Source of the DNA: Paragordius varius
Taxonomy: Eukaryota > Nematomorpha
Assembly: GCA_964247055.1 (NCBI GenBank)
Contig: OZ176051.1
Coordinates: 6,820,001 to 6,884,000 of the forward strand
Length of the DNA: 64,000 nt
Reading direction: 5' to 3'
In this document: positions 1 through 12,284 of the stretch, in pieces
Numbering within the stretch: position 1 is the first letter of the stretch
Layout of the letters: every line of letters starts with the position of its first letter
The notes under the pieces: generated by a model
Database searches by the model: none
Told to the model about the DNA's origin: nothing
Seen by the model: only the letters and a program-made list of their open reading frames with translations
Translations under genes and position numbers: made by a program

Positions 1-307
1 AAATTGAATCCGGAATAGAAAATGTTTTCAATTCTAATCTCTGTTTTTTATTTCCCTTAACGCCTATTGTTTTTTTAACGTTATTCATTAAATTACCTCT
101 TATTTAGTCTGGCGCTGTTTAAATCCATGAGATATCAAATTTATTTATGAAATGTGAAAATTTAGATGTATCACTTAAATTTATATATTCATCCTCAACA
201 TTTTCTATCTTTATTGATGGTGATCCATAGTATTTGCACAATTTTTGAATATTGTTGATTTCCAAAGCCCTTTAACCAAGGGTGCTTATTCTTTTTTTGT
301 GATATAG
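1..307. other. Intron sequence upstream of first visible PHGDH exon
   Basis: The sequence is AT-rich with no reading frame matching the preceding part of PHGDH (the nucleotide-domain start NGNSLSAAEL-like region). It ends in an acceptor at 306-307. I see nothing else in it. Confidence 0.6.
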
Positions 308-3300
308 AAATATTACATCTGCCCATAATTCATTGCAAGCGTTTCGGTGGGATCGTAACAATTACATGGGAAATGAATTATATGGCAAAACTTTGGCTAT
401 AATTGGTTTGGGACGGATAGGTAGGGAAGTTGCAATGCGGATGAAAGCATTTGGTATGAAGGTAATTAAGTCAATTACTTTTTACAATATTGTTTTTTTT
501 CTGCAGACAATTTTGATTTCTATTTTACTGATAAGAAACGGAAGAATAATGACTTTTGGAAATGCCATTTTTTATTGATTTGTGAAAAATAGTCACTTTT
601 TAGCAATCTTTTATCAAATATAACCTATTTTGTGCAATGCGATTGTGTAAATTATTCTTTTTATTTACTGTGGTTAAAGAATTACAATATGTATGTGGAA
701 CTTTTTTTGTTATGCCCGTTAATATTTCTGTGTGGAAGGACATTTTATTTCTTTTACATTTGTAAAATTTTTTGCATCCTTAATGTGCCTAACTGTTTAG
801 GTGATTAGTATTTTATTACTTTGACTTTTGGAATTGACTTTTAACTATTGAAACAAATATAAATAACCTTTGGTTTTTATAGACTCTTCTGCTGTAAATA
901 AAAAATTTCTTTTTACTTTTATTTCTATTACTCGTAATTAGTTTTAAATTTAAAGAAATTATATATATTTATTTTTTTACCTTAAAACACTATTTTTAGA
1001 TTATAGGGTATGATCCTTTAGTAACTCCTGAAATGGCAAACGAATGGGATATTCTCTGGTTAGAACTTCAAGAAATTTGGCCTTTGGCCGATTATATAAC
1101 TGTGCATGTTCCATTGATACCTCCTACTAAATGTACACGTTTTTTTATACTTTCAATCCATTATTTTGTATAAATTTATTTAAAGACATTTTTTGTAAGT
1201 TTTTATATATATTACTAATATTATAATATCGCATAATTTTTTATTTTTTNNNNNNNNNNNNNNNNNNNNNNNNNNNNNNNNNNNNNNNNNNNNNNNNNNN
1301 NNNNNNNNNNNNNNNNNNNNNNNNNNNNNNNNNNNNNNNNNNNNNNNNNNNNNNNNNNNNNNNNNNNNNNNNNNNNNNNNNNNNNNNNNNNNNNNNNNNN
1401 NNNNNNNNNNNNNNNNNNNNNNNNNNNNNNNNNNNNNNNNNNNNNNNNNCAATAGTTGTTGAGAGATGATAAAAAAAAATTATATTTTAATATATCTGCC
1501 TTGTTCATGAAAAATGCCTGTTTTTAAAAAAAATTTAATTTGTTATGTGTTTTAATAGTGTAAATTTTAGTAGTATTTAAATATAATTTTTTCGAAATTT
1601 GTTTTTTATATGAATGCTACAATTTCAAGCACAAACATTAATGATCATTGCAATTTTTTACACATGTGTTATAATATAGTTAAAACGGATAAATTTATAA
1701 TTTTTAACATTTTTTTTTAATTTTCGTTTTTAAATAGATTTAATTAATGCTAAAACATTGAATCAATGTAAATCAGGCGTACGTATAATTAATTGTGCCC
1801 GTGGTGGGATTATTAATGAATTGGATTTGTTACACGCTTTAGAGTCAGGTCTTTGTGGTGGCGCCGCCTTGGATGTTTTTGAACAGGTGACTTCCTAAAT
1901 AGTTTTATGGTTTCAGCAAGTTTCTCAAATTAGAAAATTTAAATAACAAGTTTAGTTGTTTCATTGATTAATTAAAATAAAAAATTTATGTTTCATTGCA
2001 ATTTACACCCTAACATAAACAATTATAGCCTGACATATTCATATTTTTTGGATAATATGAAAATGAATAATTATCTAAAGATGAAAACATATATATATAT
2101 CTTGCGTTGTACATAATTATTTCATGAAGAAAAAAACCATATTATTTGTAATTTTTAACACTCTACCTTATTACGCCTTTTTTTACACATGCAATGTTGG
2201 TTAGGAACCCATAAAATTTGATGATCCAAAATACGAGTATTACAAGCGTTTAGTAAAGCATGAAAACGTGATCGTTACACCTCATCTGGGTGCTAGCACA
2301 TACGAAGCTCAAATACGTGTAGCTGAAGAAATCGCTAATAATGTTTTGACATTAAATGAATTCCTGAAAGGTAGAGTTTGTTATAGTTTATTTTGAATCC
2401 ATTTTTATTGGTCAAACAATTAAATAACTATTGCTCAAAAAATTCTCATATTATTAAGATGTTTTTTTATTAGAATAAAAAAAATTAAAAATATATAACT
2501 CTTTTTAATATATGTATCTTGCGAATTTTGAGGTTAGAGATCGAATATGTTGGGTATATATTGGATATTAAATCCTATGTAGGGATAATAAATGCATAAA
2601 TTTAAACATTTGTATCTTGCCTTTTAAACGCCTTTTCTACGGTTTAATATAAAATTCAGTAATCTGCAAAGTATATCCAAATTTTGCTTTCCCTATTAAA
2701 GCATCTTTTAATTTAAATAAAAAAAGGCAAAACACTCATTATATCATATTTTATAGATTTATCGTCTAATGTACTGAGTGCCGAAATTCGTGAGCAAATG
2801 AGTCAAATCATGCCAAGTTTGGTAAAAATATAATTACTTCTTGTGCAATATTTCTTGAAAAAAATGGAATTGTAGATATTTAAAACACTAATATTTTATA
2901 CTGTAGATTAATGCTCCGTGTATCAAATATCTCCTGCTGGAAGAAGGAATTAATTGGTTAACATTAGCCCATTTTATGGGTCGAATGTGTATTCATTTAA
3001 TACATAATTCCGCGCTGTTGTCTATCAAATCTGACATTGATTCTGATGACTTGATGAATAATCATTATATACAATTGAATATTGGTAAGTGGTAGCAATA
3101 TTAACTTATAAATTTGCATTTTTATTAAACACACTAAACAATCTTAATGGGTTTACATTAACGTTTGTGTGTTCGTTATAAATTTTGTGCGTGTTATAAT
3201 GGAAATTTTAATGGAAATTAATTTTAATCATAAATGGGATATTTTTATATAATACTAGCGTGAATCTCGTGCTGCTACGCAGCCCGAGGAAGTCCTTCGG

Positions 3301-5720
3301 ACTTCTGGGGGGGGGGGGGGGAGAGGGGGGGTTCGAAGTTTGGATTTTAATGGGTCTACCGGTTTTCTTGTACCAGATCACAAAGCCAGAATTTTCCATT
3401 TTTATAAATATATAGATTACCATAAATAATGTTTTAATATCCATATATCTTTTAACATGCTATACATATGATAGATACTCCTTACTCAGCAGCTATCATC
3501 AAAGAAACGCCTGACTAAAATTTTTGCCTTTTAACAGGCATTACGAAAAATCCTTCTCGAATTTTTACAGTCTCATACCTTGGGCAAAAAAATATTTTTG
3601 TGGACTTTGTTTTTTTTTGAAAAAAAATGGCATTTTACGGGGGGAGGGGGTAAAAAGAGGGCCTAAATCAAAAAAGTGGCTCGGCTATGTTCAGCGCAAT
3701 CGAAAATAAGTAAACAAAAATCATATTTAAAATTGAATGGTCCAACACGTTCTCCGGAAAATTGTCTCAAAGACACGATTTTTGTGGACTTCTGTTTTCA
3801 AAAAAACCCGTTTTTCATATGGGGTGGGCCCAAACTGGGGACCTAATTCCAAAAAAGGGCGAAGCTATTGTCGGGACATATATTAATGATTGTATTTTTT
3901 CGATATTTGGATTTGATTGGGTTCACCGGTTTTCCGGAAACAGATCACAAAGTTATATGAAAAATCAGTTTTTAGCAGGTAGCTCCTTACCCAGCAGCTA
4001 TCATCAAATAAACCGTAGACTAAAATTTTTGCCTTTTAAAAGGGAATACGTGGAATCTTTATTGAATTTTTACGGTCTTATACCTAGGGCGAAAAATCGA
4101 TTTAAAAAATTATTTTTGTGGACTTTGTTTTTTGCAAAAGGTGGCATTTCACGGGGGGAGCGGGTAAAAAGAGGGCCTAAATCAAAAAAGTGGCTCGGCT
4201 ATGTTCAGCCGAAAATAAGTAAACAAAAATCATATTTAAAATTGAATGGCCCAACACGTTCTCCGGAAAATTGTCTCAAAGACACGATTTTTGTGGACTT
4301 CTGTTTTCAAAAAAAACCCGTTTTTCATACGGGGTGGGCCCGAAATGGGGGCCTATTTCAAAAAAAGGGCGAAGCTATTGTCGGGGCATTCATTAATGAT
4401 TATATTTTTTCGATATTTGGATTTGATTGGGTCTACCGGTTTTCCTGTACCAGATCACAAAGCCAGCATTTTCCATTTTTATAAATATATAGATTATGGT
4501 TTCGCGCTGGTCAACAGATTTCTCACAACTAACTAATTAATTAATTCTCAACCGTGACAGCCATCGCTTATAAGACTAACGATTAGATGCGTCTTGAAGT
4601 TATTTAATTACGTGATATAAATTAACTAAATAAGGAAAAACTTATATATTAAAACTCTACAATTTTGAAAAAAATTTGCTAATTGTTAATATATTATTAG
4701 CCATATAACCAATTTTAGTCTTGTTTTATTTTACACATATTAATAATCTTATGACCGTATTGATTAGGGGCATCAGAATAATTATATTTTCATAATATTC
4801 GATTCTAAACATATAGCGGTGAGCGTAGTAAAATAGGCATTGCAAGTATCCCCTTAAAAAAGAAAAAGGGTCTACAAACTCTACATATTATAAATTTTTT
4901 GTGTTTAAGGTGAAAACATTAAATCTTTGCAAACACCTGCCCTACATTTCTTTAAAACGGGATTTATGCAAGAATTGCTGAAACATTATGCAGAGGATTT
5001 CATAGATTCCGAAAACCCAATCAATCGAATTAATTTTATTAATGGCGCTGTATGCTATGATGAAAAATTTTCAGTATATTTGTTTTTTTTGTTATCGCTT
5101 ACTATAAATGTTATATTACATAATAGTTTTATATATATTTTTAGGATATTTCAGTAAATTCCAATTTGATATTATTAACTCAATTGTTCTCAGGCTCTGA
5201 AAAACCAATGAAATATATTAACATTAGTTTGGGTGAAAAATTTTCACTTACTATGACTGCCAAAAATACCATTGGAGACCAACTTTCATTATCCTCATAT
5301 AGCATAATTGAACTTTGTGGTCAAGTTTTAGCTTATGATTCAACCCTAACTCAAAATGAAAAAAGCATTTACCAAAATCTAAGTTTATCATCAGAAAATA
5401 TTGGAATCGATATTAGTGGCAGTAATAATGAGCCTACCTCAAAACAGAAGAACGAAAAACGGTTAATTATTCATAAAATGGAACAAGCAAACGTAAAAAA
5501 GAATTCTCACTTCCAATATTATTTGCTGGATGATATGACCGATATCTGTGGTATTTTTTTCACATTTAGATATTTATTGATATGATTTAAATAAATTGTT
5601 GATGAAATTGTAATCATCATATATAAATAATTTTGTTATACTTTTATAGGTATGCAAATACTGGTCAAAGATGTTTTTACTTATGGTGATTGGAGGGGAC
5701 ATATAATATCGATTGAGTGA
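308..5720 (+). CDS. PHGDH: D-3-phosphoglycerate dehydrogenase (5' part outside window)
   Basis: This gene encodes the enzyme that oxidises 3-phosphoglycerate to 3-phosphohydroxypyruvate with NAD+, the first step of the phosphorylated serine pathway in the cytosol. Nine exons are in phase: 308-461, 1000-1132, 1738-1886, 2205-2370, 2757-2821, 2907-3084, 4910-5073, 5145-5550 and 5650-5720 (TGA). The Rossmann signature GLGRIGREV is in the first exon, followed by GYDP (the NAD-ribose aspartate). NCARGG carries the catalytic arginine, EQEP the catalytic glutamate and TPHLGAS the catalytic histidine, so the enzyme core looks active. About 495 residues are present and the N-terminal roughly 110 lie upstream. 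The C-terminal substrate-binding/ACT part (exons 4910-5720) is only loosely similar to animal PHGDH and carries a Ser/Asn/Lys-rich insertion in 5145-5550, making the protein longer than the 533-residue human one. All splice sites used are GT-AG. Confidence 0.93.
1250..1449. other. Assembly gap of 200 Ns
   Basis: Exactly 200 N characters lie inside the second visible PHGDH intron (1133-1737). The round length suggests a placeholder of unknown true size. The flanking exons join in phase, so no coding sequence need be missing. Confidence 0.99.
3255..4493 (-). mobile_element. Non-autonomous Helitron cluster in PHGDH intron
   Basis: Read on the minus strand, a complete short copy occupies 3416-3255. 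It begins A|TCTATATATTT and ends GCACGAGATTCACGCTAG|T, with a GCTGC-GTA-GCAGC hairpin 12 nt before the terminal CTAG. These are Helitron hallmarks (5' TC, 3' CTRR with hairpin, insertion between A and T). A second block, 3466-4493, has the same 5' terminus (at 4493) and contains two tandem copies of an internal unit of about 507 bp (around 3466-3970 and 3975-4493). A run of 18 or so G lies near 3307-3330. Conceptual frames through the block are repeated and are not host genes. The family is related to the larger element at 24012-26149. Confidence 0.7.
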
Positions 5721-6984
5721 TTCAATAATAGTTTTGAAATTCGCTATGCAACTTTTAATATCAACCAGATACTTAATTACAACTTCTTTTTTATAATCGT
5801 TTTATATGAGGATTGTTACATTATTTTTGAATCTCACAACAGTATTATTTATGAAAGTATTATTAAAAAAATTATTATAATTTAATTATATATATCAATA
5901 GTTAAAAATAAATTACTTCTTTAAACGTCTATCCTATTATACTGTATACAAATTTTTCTACATACGCGTCATTTTTATTAATTTCAATCTGAAAAATTTA
6001 AAAGCGCATAAATAATTATTTTTATGCCAAAGTCTATAAAATGAATACTTAATACAATGCTCTATAACGGGTAATGTTATTAAAAAGACGAATTGATTTA
6101 ATTTCAAAACTAATTGAATTATGATCTGTATAATAATAAACATAGATTCCAAGCGAATTCCAATGGTGCTTTGCGCAAAATTTTTTCCCAATATAAATGG
6201 TTAAATTCTACCCCTAGAAAACAATTTTTAATCACTTTTAAATTCTTTATAAGTGGTATTCATTTTTTGCGACGAATTCTAGCTTTATTTGCACAATAAC
6301 GGCATACTCAAACAACAGAAATATAAATGGCAAATACATTCGAACGCATTAAAAATTTAAAAGCAACTTTAAAAAAAATAAAAACTTGATAATTTGATCA
6401 CCTTTAAAAAAAATTATCTTTTTATTGATGAAATTTTATACTTTTTAGCACTCTATAGTCCACTGAACTTAATTTTGTTTTTGAAAAATTATTTTTACTG
6501 GTTTCACTAAACATATGTAGCAGCATGATTATCGAAATAATATATATATGATCATAAGGCAATTCGAATAAGTCTTACACTTTTTTATGGCAATCGTTTC
6601 AAAAAAACCTATTTTTGCAAACTTATTTTTAGAGAGGAAAGCGCCGTGCTTAAGGCCAAATTAAAAAAGTTGCTCAGCTACGTAAAATCCATATATAAAA
6701 TTACCCTTCCCATGCACATAATTAGATTTTTTACGTTTTAGATTGCTTCAAAGCAATATTTATTTTAATTAATAGATAATAATTTATAAATAGATGTATA
6801 AAATGTGAATTTTTCATATTTATATCAAATTACTAAAATATAACCTTTGTTTTACATTAGGGTATATCCCATTCAAAATCTTTAAATGATAAAATTGGCC
6901 AAAATAAATCTGATTTTAATAAACAAAAAAAGATAGGATACTTCTTATATTTATACAAATACATTTATTTCATATTAACAATTA
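5721..6984. repeat. Intergenic; degenerate Helitron-like fragment near 6570-6690
   Basis: There is no supported gene. Around 6570-6690 the sequence resembles the interior of the Helitron family (a GGCCAAATTAAAAAAGTTGC-type stretch matches the GGCCTAAATCAAAAAAGTGG stretch at about 3660 and 4170). The rest is AT-rich sequence without recognised features. Confidence 0.4.
5907..5912 (+). promoter_or_regulatory. Candidate PHGDH polyadenylation signal
   Basis: AATAAA lies 187 nt after the PHGDH stop codon. The hexamer is common by chance at this base composition, so this is only a plausible site. Confidence 0.3.
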
Positions 6985-7169
6985 TCACGCAACAGTACAA
7001 TTTACAATACGTTTTTTAAACTTAAACACGTAAGAACAACTACCACAGTTGATTGGTAAACATACAGCTTTAGAGAATCTGGGACACACTTTGTTATCAC
7101 AAATATCCTCTGGACATTCTTTTTTAGGTAGGAAACCGCATGTTTTCATTGTTCCATTAATTTGATTTA
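6985..7169 (-). CDS. Cysteine-rich terminal exon of an unidentified (probably secreted) protein
   Basis: A minus-strand open frame runs from a possible acceptor (AG at 7171-7170) to TGA at 6985 and encodes about 61 residues. The last 55 contain eight cysteines spaced C-x7-C-x4-C-x4-C-x7-C-x4-C-x2-C-x12-C, including CPRFSKAVC and CGSCSYVF. This CP..P.A.C....CG.C...F arrangement resembles small disulphide-rich modules of invertebrate secreted matrix and inhibitor proteins (family recognition from memory, not a search). Cysteine codons this dense are improbable in local AT-rich DNA. I could not find a donor exon in 7170-13972. It could instead be the remnant of a lost gene, or a short single-exon peptide starting at the in-frame ATG near 7152. 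Confidence 0.45.
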
Positions 7170-7559
7170 CTAAATCATGAAATGTCGGTTTTAAAATAAC
7201 ATATATAAAAAATTGAATAAGTTTTAAAAAATAAAAAAATTCACGTTTTTTGCCTTTCTCCGATATAATAGGAGATATTATTTGACATACGGAATAAAAT
7301 TATTATATGATCAACCCGTTATTCACCGGTGCCAGTTGCCATTAAAAAAATTATTTTAAGTAATGTTTTAGCTTTTAATTTCACATGACGTGAAGATGCT
7401 AAATAGTTGATAAGAGTTAACATTTTCATATGATAAACAAACTTAGAAACAATCATAAGTGATTGATCCAGACCGCTTTATCCAGACTCGTTTGAATAAT
7501 GGTTTTAAACATAATAAAATTAAATATTTGATAGGATTGTTTTTATACCTATTTTAAAC

Positions 7560-7837
7560 CAGGGGTGTTCAACACTCGGCCCGCCCGCATACGGCCGTCC
7601 GATACTTTAGGTGCTGCCCGCGAAATTTGGAAACTTATAATAAGCAATAATAACAAAATCTTAGCGAAATTGATATTATTTAAATATTTTTTTAAATAAG
7701 TCTATTAATTGGTATCGAAACGAACTAGAACATAATTGTTATTGTGTTATTATATGATCATATGTTTGAAATTTAATATAAATGAATGTCCATATATTCA
7801 AATGCGGCCCGCGAAGCCATTAGGTTTGACACCCCTG
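7560..7837. mobile_element. hAT-type MITE (278 bp)
   Basis: The ends are CAGGGGTGTTC and its complement-like TTTGACACCCCTG, with GC-rich subterminal CGGCCCGC / GCGGCCCGC. The flanking octamers TTTTAAAC and CTTAAAGC agree at 5 of 8 positions, consistent with an old 8-bp hAT target duplication. An inverted, more decayed copy is at about 23370-23610. Confidence 0.7.
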
Positions 7838-8571
7838 CTTAAAGCAATGCTGAAAAATACTTTCTTTGAACGCTTAAGTCTTTTAACTCACAACTTATGA
7901 AATGAAGATCTGACAAGTTAAGTAATTATAACGCTTTTGGTCAAATACTACATTTTTATCGTTGTAATATTTGTGCCAATAAGTTTTGAAAAAAAAAATA
8001 TTATTATACGGCTAAAATTTTTAATCTTTAAATTATTGCCCTTATCTTAGTATCCTTGCTAGGGATTGACATTCCTAAATCCGTGCTTGTGTTAAATCCA
8101 ACGTAAAAATAACACTTTACTAGAGACGAAACCGAAACACCGGTTAAAAAATGTATTTTTATAAAAATATATAAGATAAACTCTATTTGCTATTTTGTCT
8201 AATAACTATTAATGCATATACTCTACATTTTTATAGACTGTTTGGCAAAGCCATATTTTGCTGATAATATTTTTTTATTAAAATTTTATACGAAAAAACT
8301 TAAATTTTTTGATGTTAAAAACTCAATGTAAATGTAACCTTTCCAAAGCGATATTAGATACCAAATAGGAAAATAAAATATAAATATTCGAATGACAAAG
8401 CTTTGTAAGAAACATATAAATGACATAAATTTCCCAAATGTAGTGTAAATTTGTAAAACAAACACCTCCAGCACAATTTTTCGCTTTGGTTTCAAGCCCT
8501 CTTTGAAATAATAAAACTAACGCTTATAGTCTTTAGTTACGATTTGGATTTAGGATTTAATTCATTTTACC

Positions 8572-8670
8572 AATGCTTCGAACCGGAACCAAAACAGGGA
8601 AGCTGAACACCAGGTTTTTGAGATTTTAATAGGAATCGGTTTTGTTGGGTTGGAACCAACCTGGTGGGAT
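8572..8670. mobile_element. Degenerate copy of the GGTTCCGGTTCC hAT MITE
   Basis: GCTTCGAACCGGAACC followed by GAGATTTTAATAGGAATCGG aligns with the left half of the intact element at 10048-10234. The right end is missing. Confidence 0.45.
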
Positions 8671-10047
8671 CCCGCCTCCGAAAGAAGCGCCATATGTTTT
8701 TTTCTCGTATCTGCATTTTATTAAAAAATCTACCTTTAACACCAGGAGAACCACAGACATAATTTATATTTGAATAGATGAACAATATTTACTTTTTTGG
8801 TGAAAATCCATAAACTATATATTGGTTATAGGAAAGGGAAAAATACGACAAATTTTCCAAATTATGCCTTCTTATATTTTTTACTTTTAAAAAATTTAAA
8901 AAGTGGCTACTTTAAATAATTATTCAACCCTAAATTTTAACAAAACCTAAACTAGAAATCACTCATAATGAAAAAAATGACTACATATATGGTACTTAAA
9001 GCGTTAACGTGCCGCATGAGACCCTTGAACTGATTCTGGCCACAGATTTTGCAAACAATATTAAAATATTTTATGTATAACGTTAATCTTACCTTTGCAC
9101 TTATACATTTGACTATTTAATTTTCTAATATGTTTTGAATTACAACATGATCAAGAATAAAATGAAACCCGTTACAAATGTTAGAAACAGATTTAGAAAA
9201 AAACATCCAGGTCTAATTTTAAATTCTTGGGAGCCACTACGATTCCGTTCCATTTTTTTTCGACCCAGTTCACTCTAAATTATACCATTGGTGTCCGCCT
9301 TAACGATTATATATTTTTGGATAAAAAATGAAAATAGTGTGATTAAAAAATAAACCCGAGATAAGAATATAATAAGGTATGAGAATTAATAGGGATAATA
9401 ATTTAACGTTAATCCAAATCATGTGATAAGTATTAGTCAATCTCCATCAAAATATTTTTAAATTAGTCAATTTTGTATAAATGCAATTTAACATAGGATA
9501 TATGTTGCATTCAATAGGGATACGAAGATGAAAACAGGATCGGTTTAGTTTAATTAATACGAGGAGTTTTGTTAATATGGCATATGGTTTTTATATTTTT
9601 TGGTACATGACATAGGAAATGCTAGTGAAAATGTTGGTTTTCAAAAAATGTTGTTTAACAGTTATCTCATGATAATTTATTTTATGTTGCCACATAAAAA
9701 CATAACATACTTACTTAGCATTGGAAAATTGTAAAAGTTAACGAATCGTGTTCTAGAGTTATAATAGCACTAAATAAAAGAGTCAGGTTTCAAGACAAAT
9801 AATTTTAAATTTTGCCAAATAAATTTTAATATATTTGGAAATAAACGGATCAAACCTAAAAAACTGGTTCCGGCGTTTTTATAATTGGCACATCAAATGA
9901 ATTTGGAAATTTTTTTCAATTCAAATACAAAGTTAACCTTTTTTTTAATATTTAGATTAGTGTTATTTAAAATATAAAAGCATATTGTTTAAATTTTTGA
10001 GGGATTAATAAAATACTTTTGTATATTATTTTAAATTACGTATATAT

Positions 10048-10234
10048 CAGGGCTTGGAACCGGAACCCGGTTCCTGGGATTTTAACAAGATCCGGTTCTA
10101 TTGGGATCGGTTCCGGTTCCAAAAATTCAGGAACCGGCCGGTTTTATTTTTAAATCTTGACCAACGCGGTATTGGTTCCACTTGTTCAGGAACCGACCCG
10201 GTTCCGGTTCCACTTTTTTAACTGGTTCGCCCTG
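10048..10234. mobile_element. hAT-type MITE (187 bp) with perfect 8-bp target duplication
   Basis: The element starts CAGGGCTTGGAACCGGAACC and ends GGTTCGCCCTG. It is flanked on both sides by GTATATAT (10040-10047 and 10235-10242). Internally it is built from repeated GGTTCCGGTTCC-like palindromes. The intact duplication indicates a relatively recent insertion. Confidence 0.85.
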
Positions 10235-11339
10235 GTATATATCCATCAATAATTAGATATATGTTAACTCATAAAGAGATGGAAACATAAGAAAAACTAC
10301 TCGATCAATAAGCGAACAAGACTCTTTTTTCAAACAGACATTATAACCTTATATGACTTCGATAATCCGAAAAAAATTTCCAAAAAATTGTGGATCTTGT
10401 TTTCAACAAGAGACGCTAAATTTGGACAAAAAATTGATTCATAATTTTCGTTTCAAAGAAAACATTTGGGGACAGGGGATAACGAGAATTTGATAAGGTC
10501 AGCTGTATAGTCCTTAGATGCTTTTATAGTAGGTGCATCAACACCATAGCTTTTTATATGCAACTTTTGTTAGAGATTAAAATAGAAATCTAACAAATTG
10601 TTTCACAAATATATGATTTATCTGAGAATGCATTATTAAATTTATCAAATATCGATAAAAATGTAGATTTAGTTTATTATTATCATAGTTTATCTCTTTA
10701 TTTAGTTTAACCCATCAATTGAAAACTTGGAAACAATATATCTCCTGAATACAACTTAAATTATATAGTATTATAATTACCATTTAGTATCGATTTTATT
10801 TCTATCCCAAATATATGCTCAAACCTTTTTTGTGGTTAATGTTATTTAAAAAAACATTCGCAAAAAACGTCATATTTAAAATTCATATATTTTGTCAAAT
10901 ATATTTAGTCAAAATAAAGATTCGAAAAAACCTTCCTGTGCGAAAAAATAACTCACTTAGATAATCTTTCCATGTAAAATCCATACGGTAAGGTCAAGGG
11001 TTGTATGTGTGTGCCACTCTACACCCTGAACTAAATCTAAATGCTGTTAAACCCATCATATTCAAAGATTAATTAACATAGACATAAATTATTTATTTTT
11101 GTAAATTAATATGTCAAAATTACTTAAGCGTTTATGTATTCCACTGATAAATGATTAATTCAAATTCTCTTGCAATGCTTGTTTAGCTATAACCAATATC
11201 ACAATTTTATTCTGTTAGAAATTCACTTACTATTAAATTTATACACACCTGGAAAATTAAATAGAGATATATTTACAAAAGAAAACCATATTTTTAAACC
11301 TTGATTTTTCTAAAATAATATATGAATTAATATTTTTAT

Positions 11340-12243
11340 GTTCGAAAAGTCAATATTTACACTTCATTACCTTTTCACTTTTTTGTCATGTTTTCCTTTC
11401 GATGTTTTGGTATCCTAGAGGTCAATTTGGTAAATTAACTACAGTTTTGGGAGTTTTAGTTAAAATTTAATTATCAAAATTGTTGTCATGTGTTATATAA
11501 AAAAGCTTATATTTTTACAGTTTTGTGACTTCCAGAGTGTAAAATTGGGTTCGCCATTAAAACCCGATTGAAACGAAGAGCTGAAGTCAACATCAAAATC
11601 TATCAATTTTTGCTGGTAAATTGTAGCCTGAAAGCTTCTGTAAGTTAATTATTTACATTTTCTTACCATAATATACATTTATTTGCCTGTTGCTATAGCG
11701 ATATAAAAAAAATTATTAAATAAAACGGCAAAAAAATATGAGGAGAATTTTTTTACAATTTACATTTTAATTTGTAAAGTGCTTAAAGACTAATGAAAGT
11801 ATTTTAAATTCGGCTTATCTACATATTTGGGATATTCAAATTTCAAATCTCTTTAGGATATAAATCTTCCACGAAAGAATGGGTGTGGGTAAAACTAATG
11901 TTTTGAAAGTATTTATTAAAAATTTTATTGTCAAAGATTGTTCTCTCGTATTAAACTCTTAAATTTTTATTATAATATATATTTATTGCCCATTGTATCA
12001 GCTAGGTAAAAAATACAAAAATAAATGAGGCGAAAAGATTTGAGATGAAGATATTTTAACAATATTTTTTAAAATTTGTATTATGCACCTAAATGGCTTA
12101 AAAAGCTTATTTTTAAATTCGGCCTGATAAAATACGTTTTATGATATCAATTTTTAAATCGTGGGATAAAAAAACTTTAAAAGGTCTAGAGTTCATAGAT
12201 AAAGCAGAGAGACAATATCACCTTGTTGCACACAGTATCCCTG

Positions 12244-12284
<41 letters not shown>

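Noticed and set aside
1180-1508. Frames spanning the N gap
   Set aside because: They consist mostly of unknown bases.
3762-4536. Long + strand open frames of up to 240 codons with repeated peptide FGFDWV.RF
   Set aside because: They are repeated copies of the Helitron interior translated by chance; the same peptide recurs at 25870-26198 in another copy of the element.
8567-8785. Minus-strand frame at the MITE remnant as a gene
   Set aside because: It overlaps the decayed hAT MITE and has no splice or homology support.
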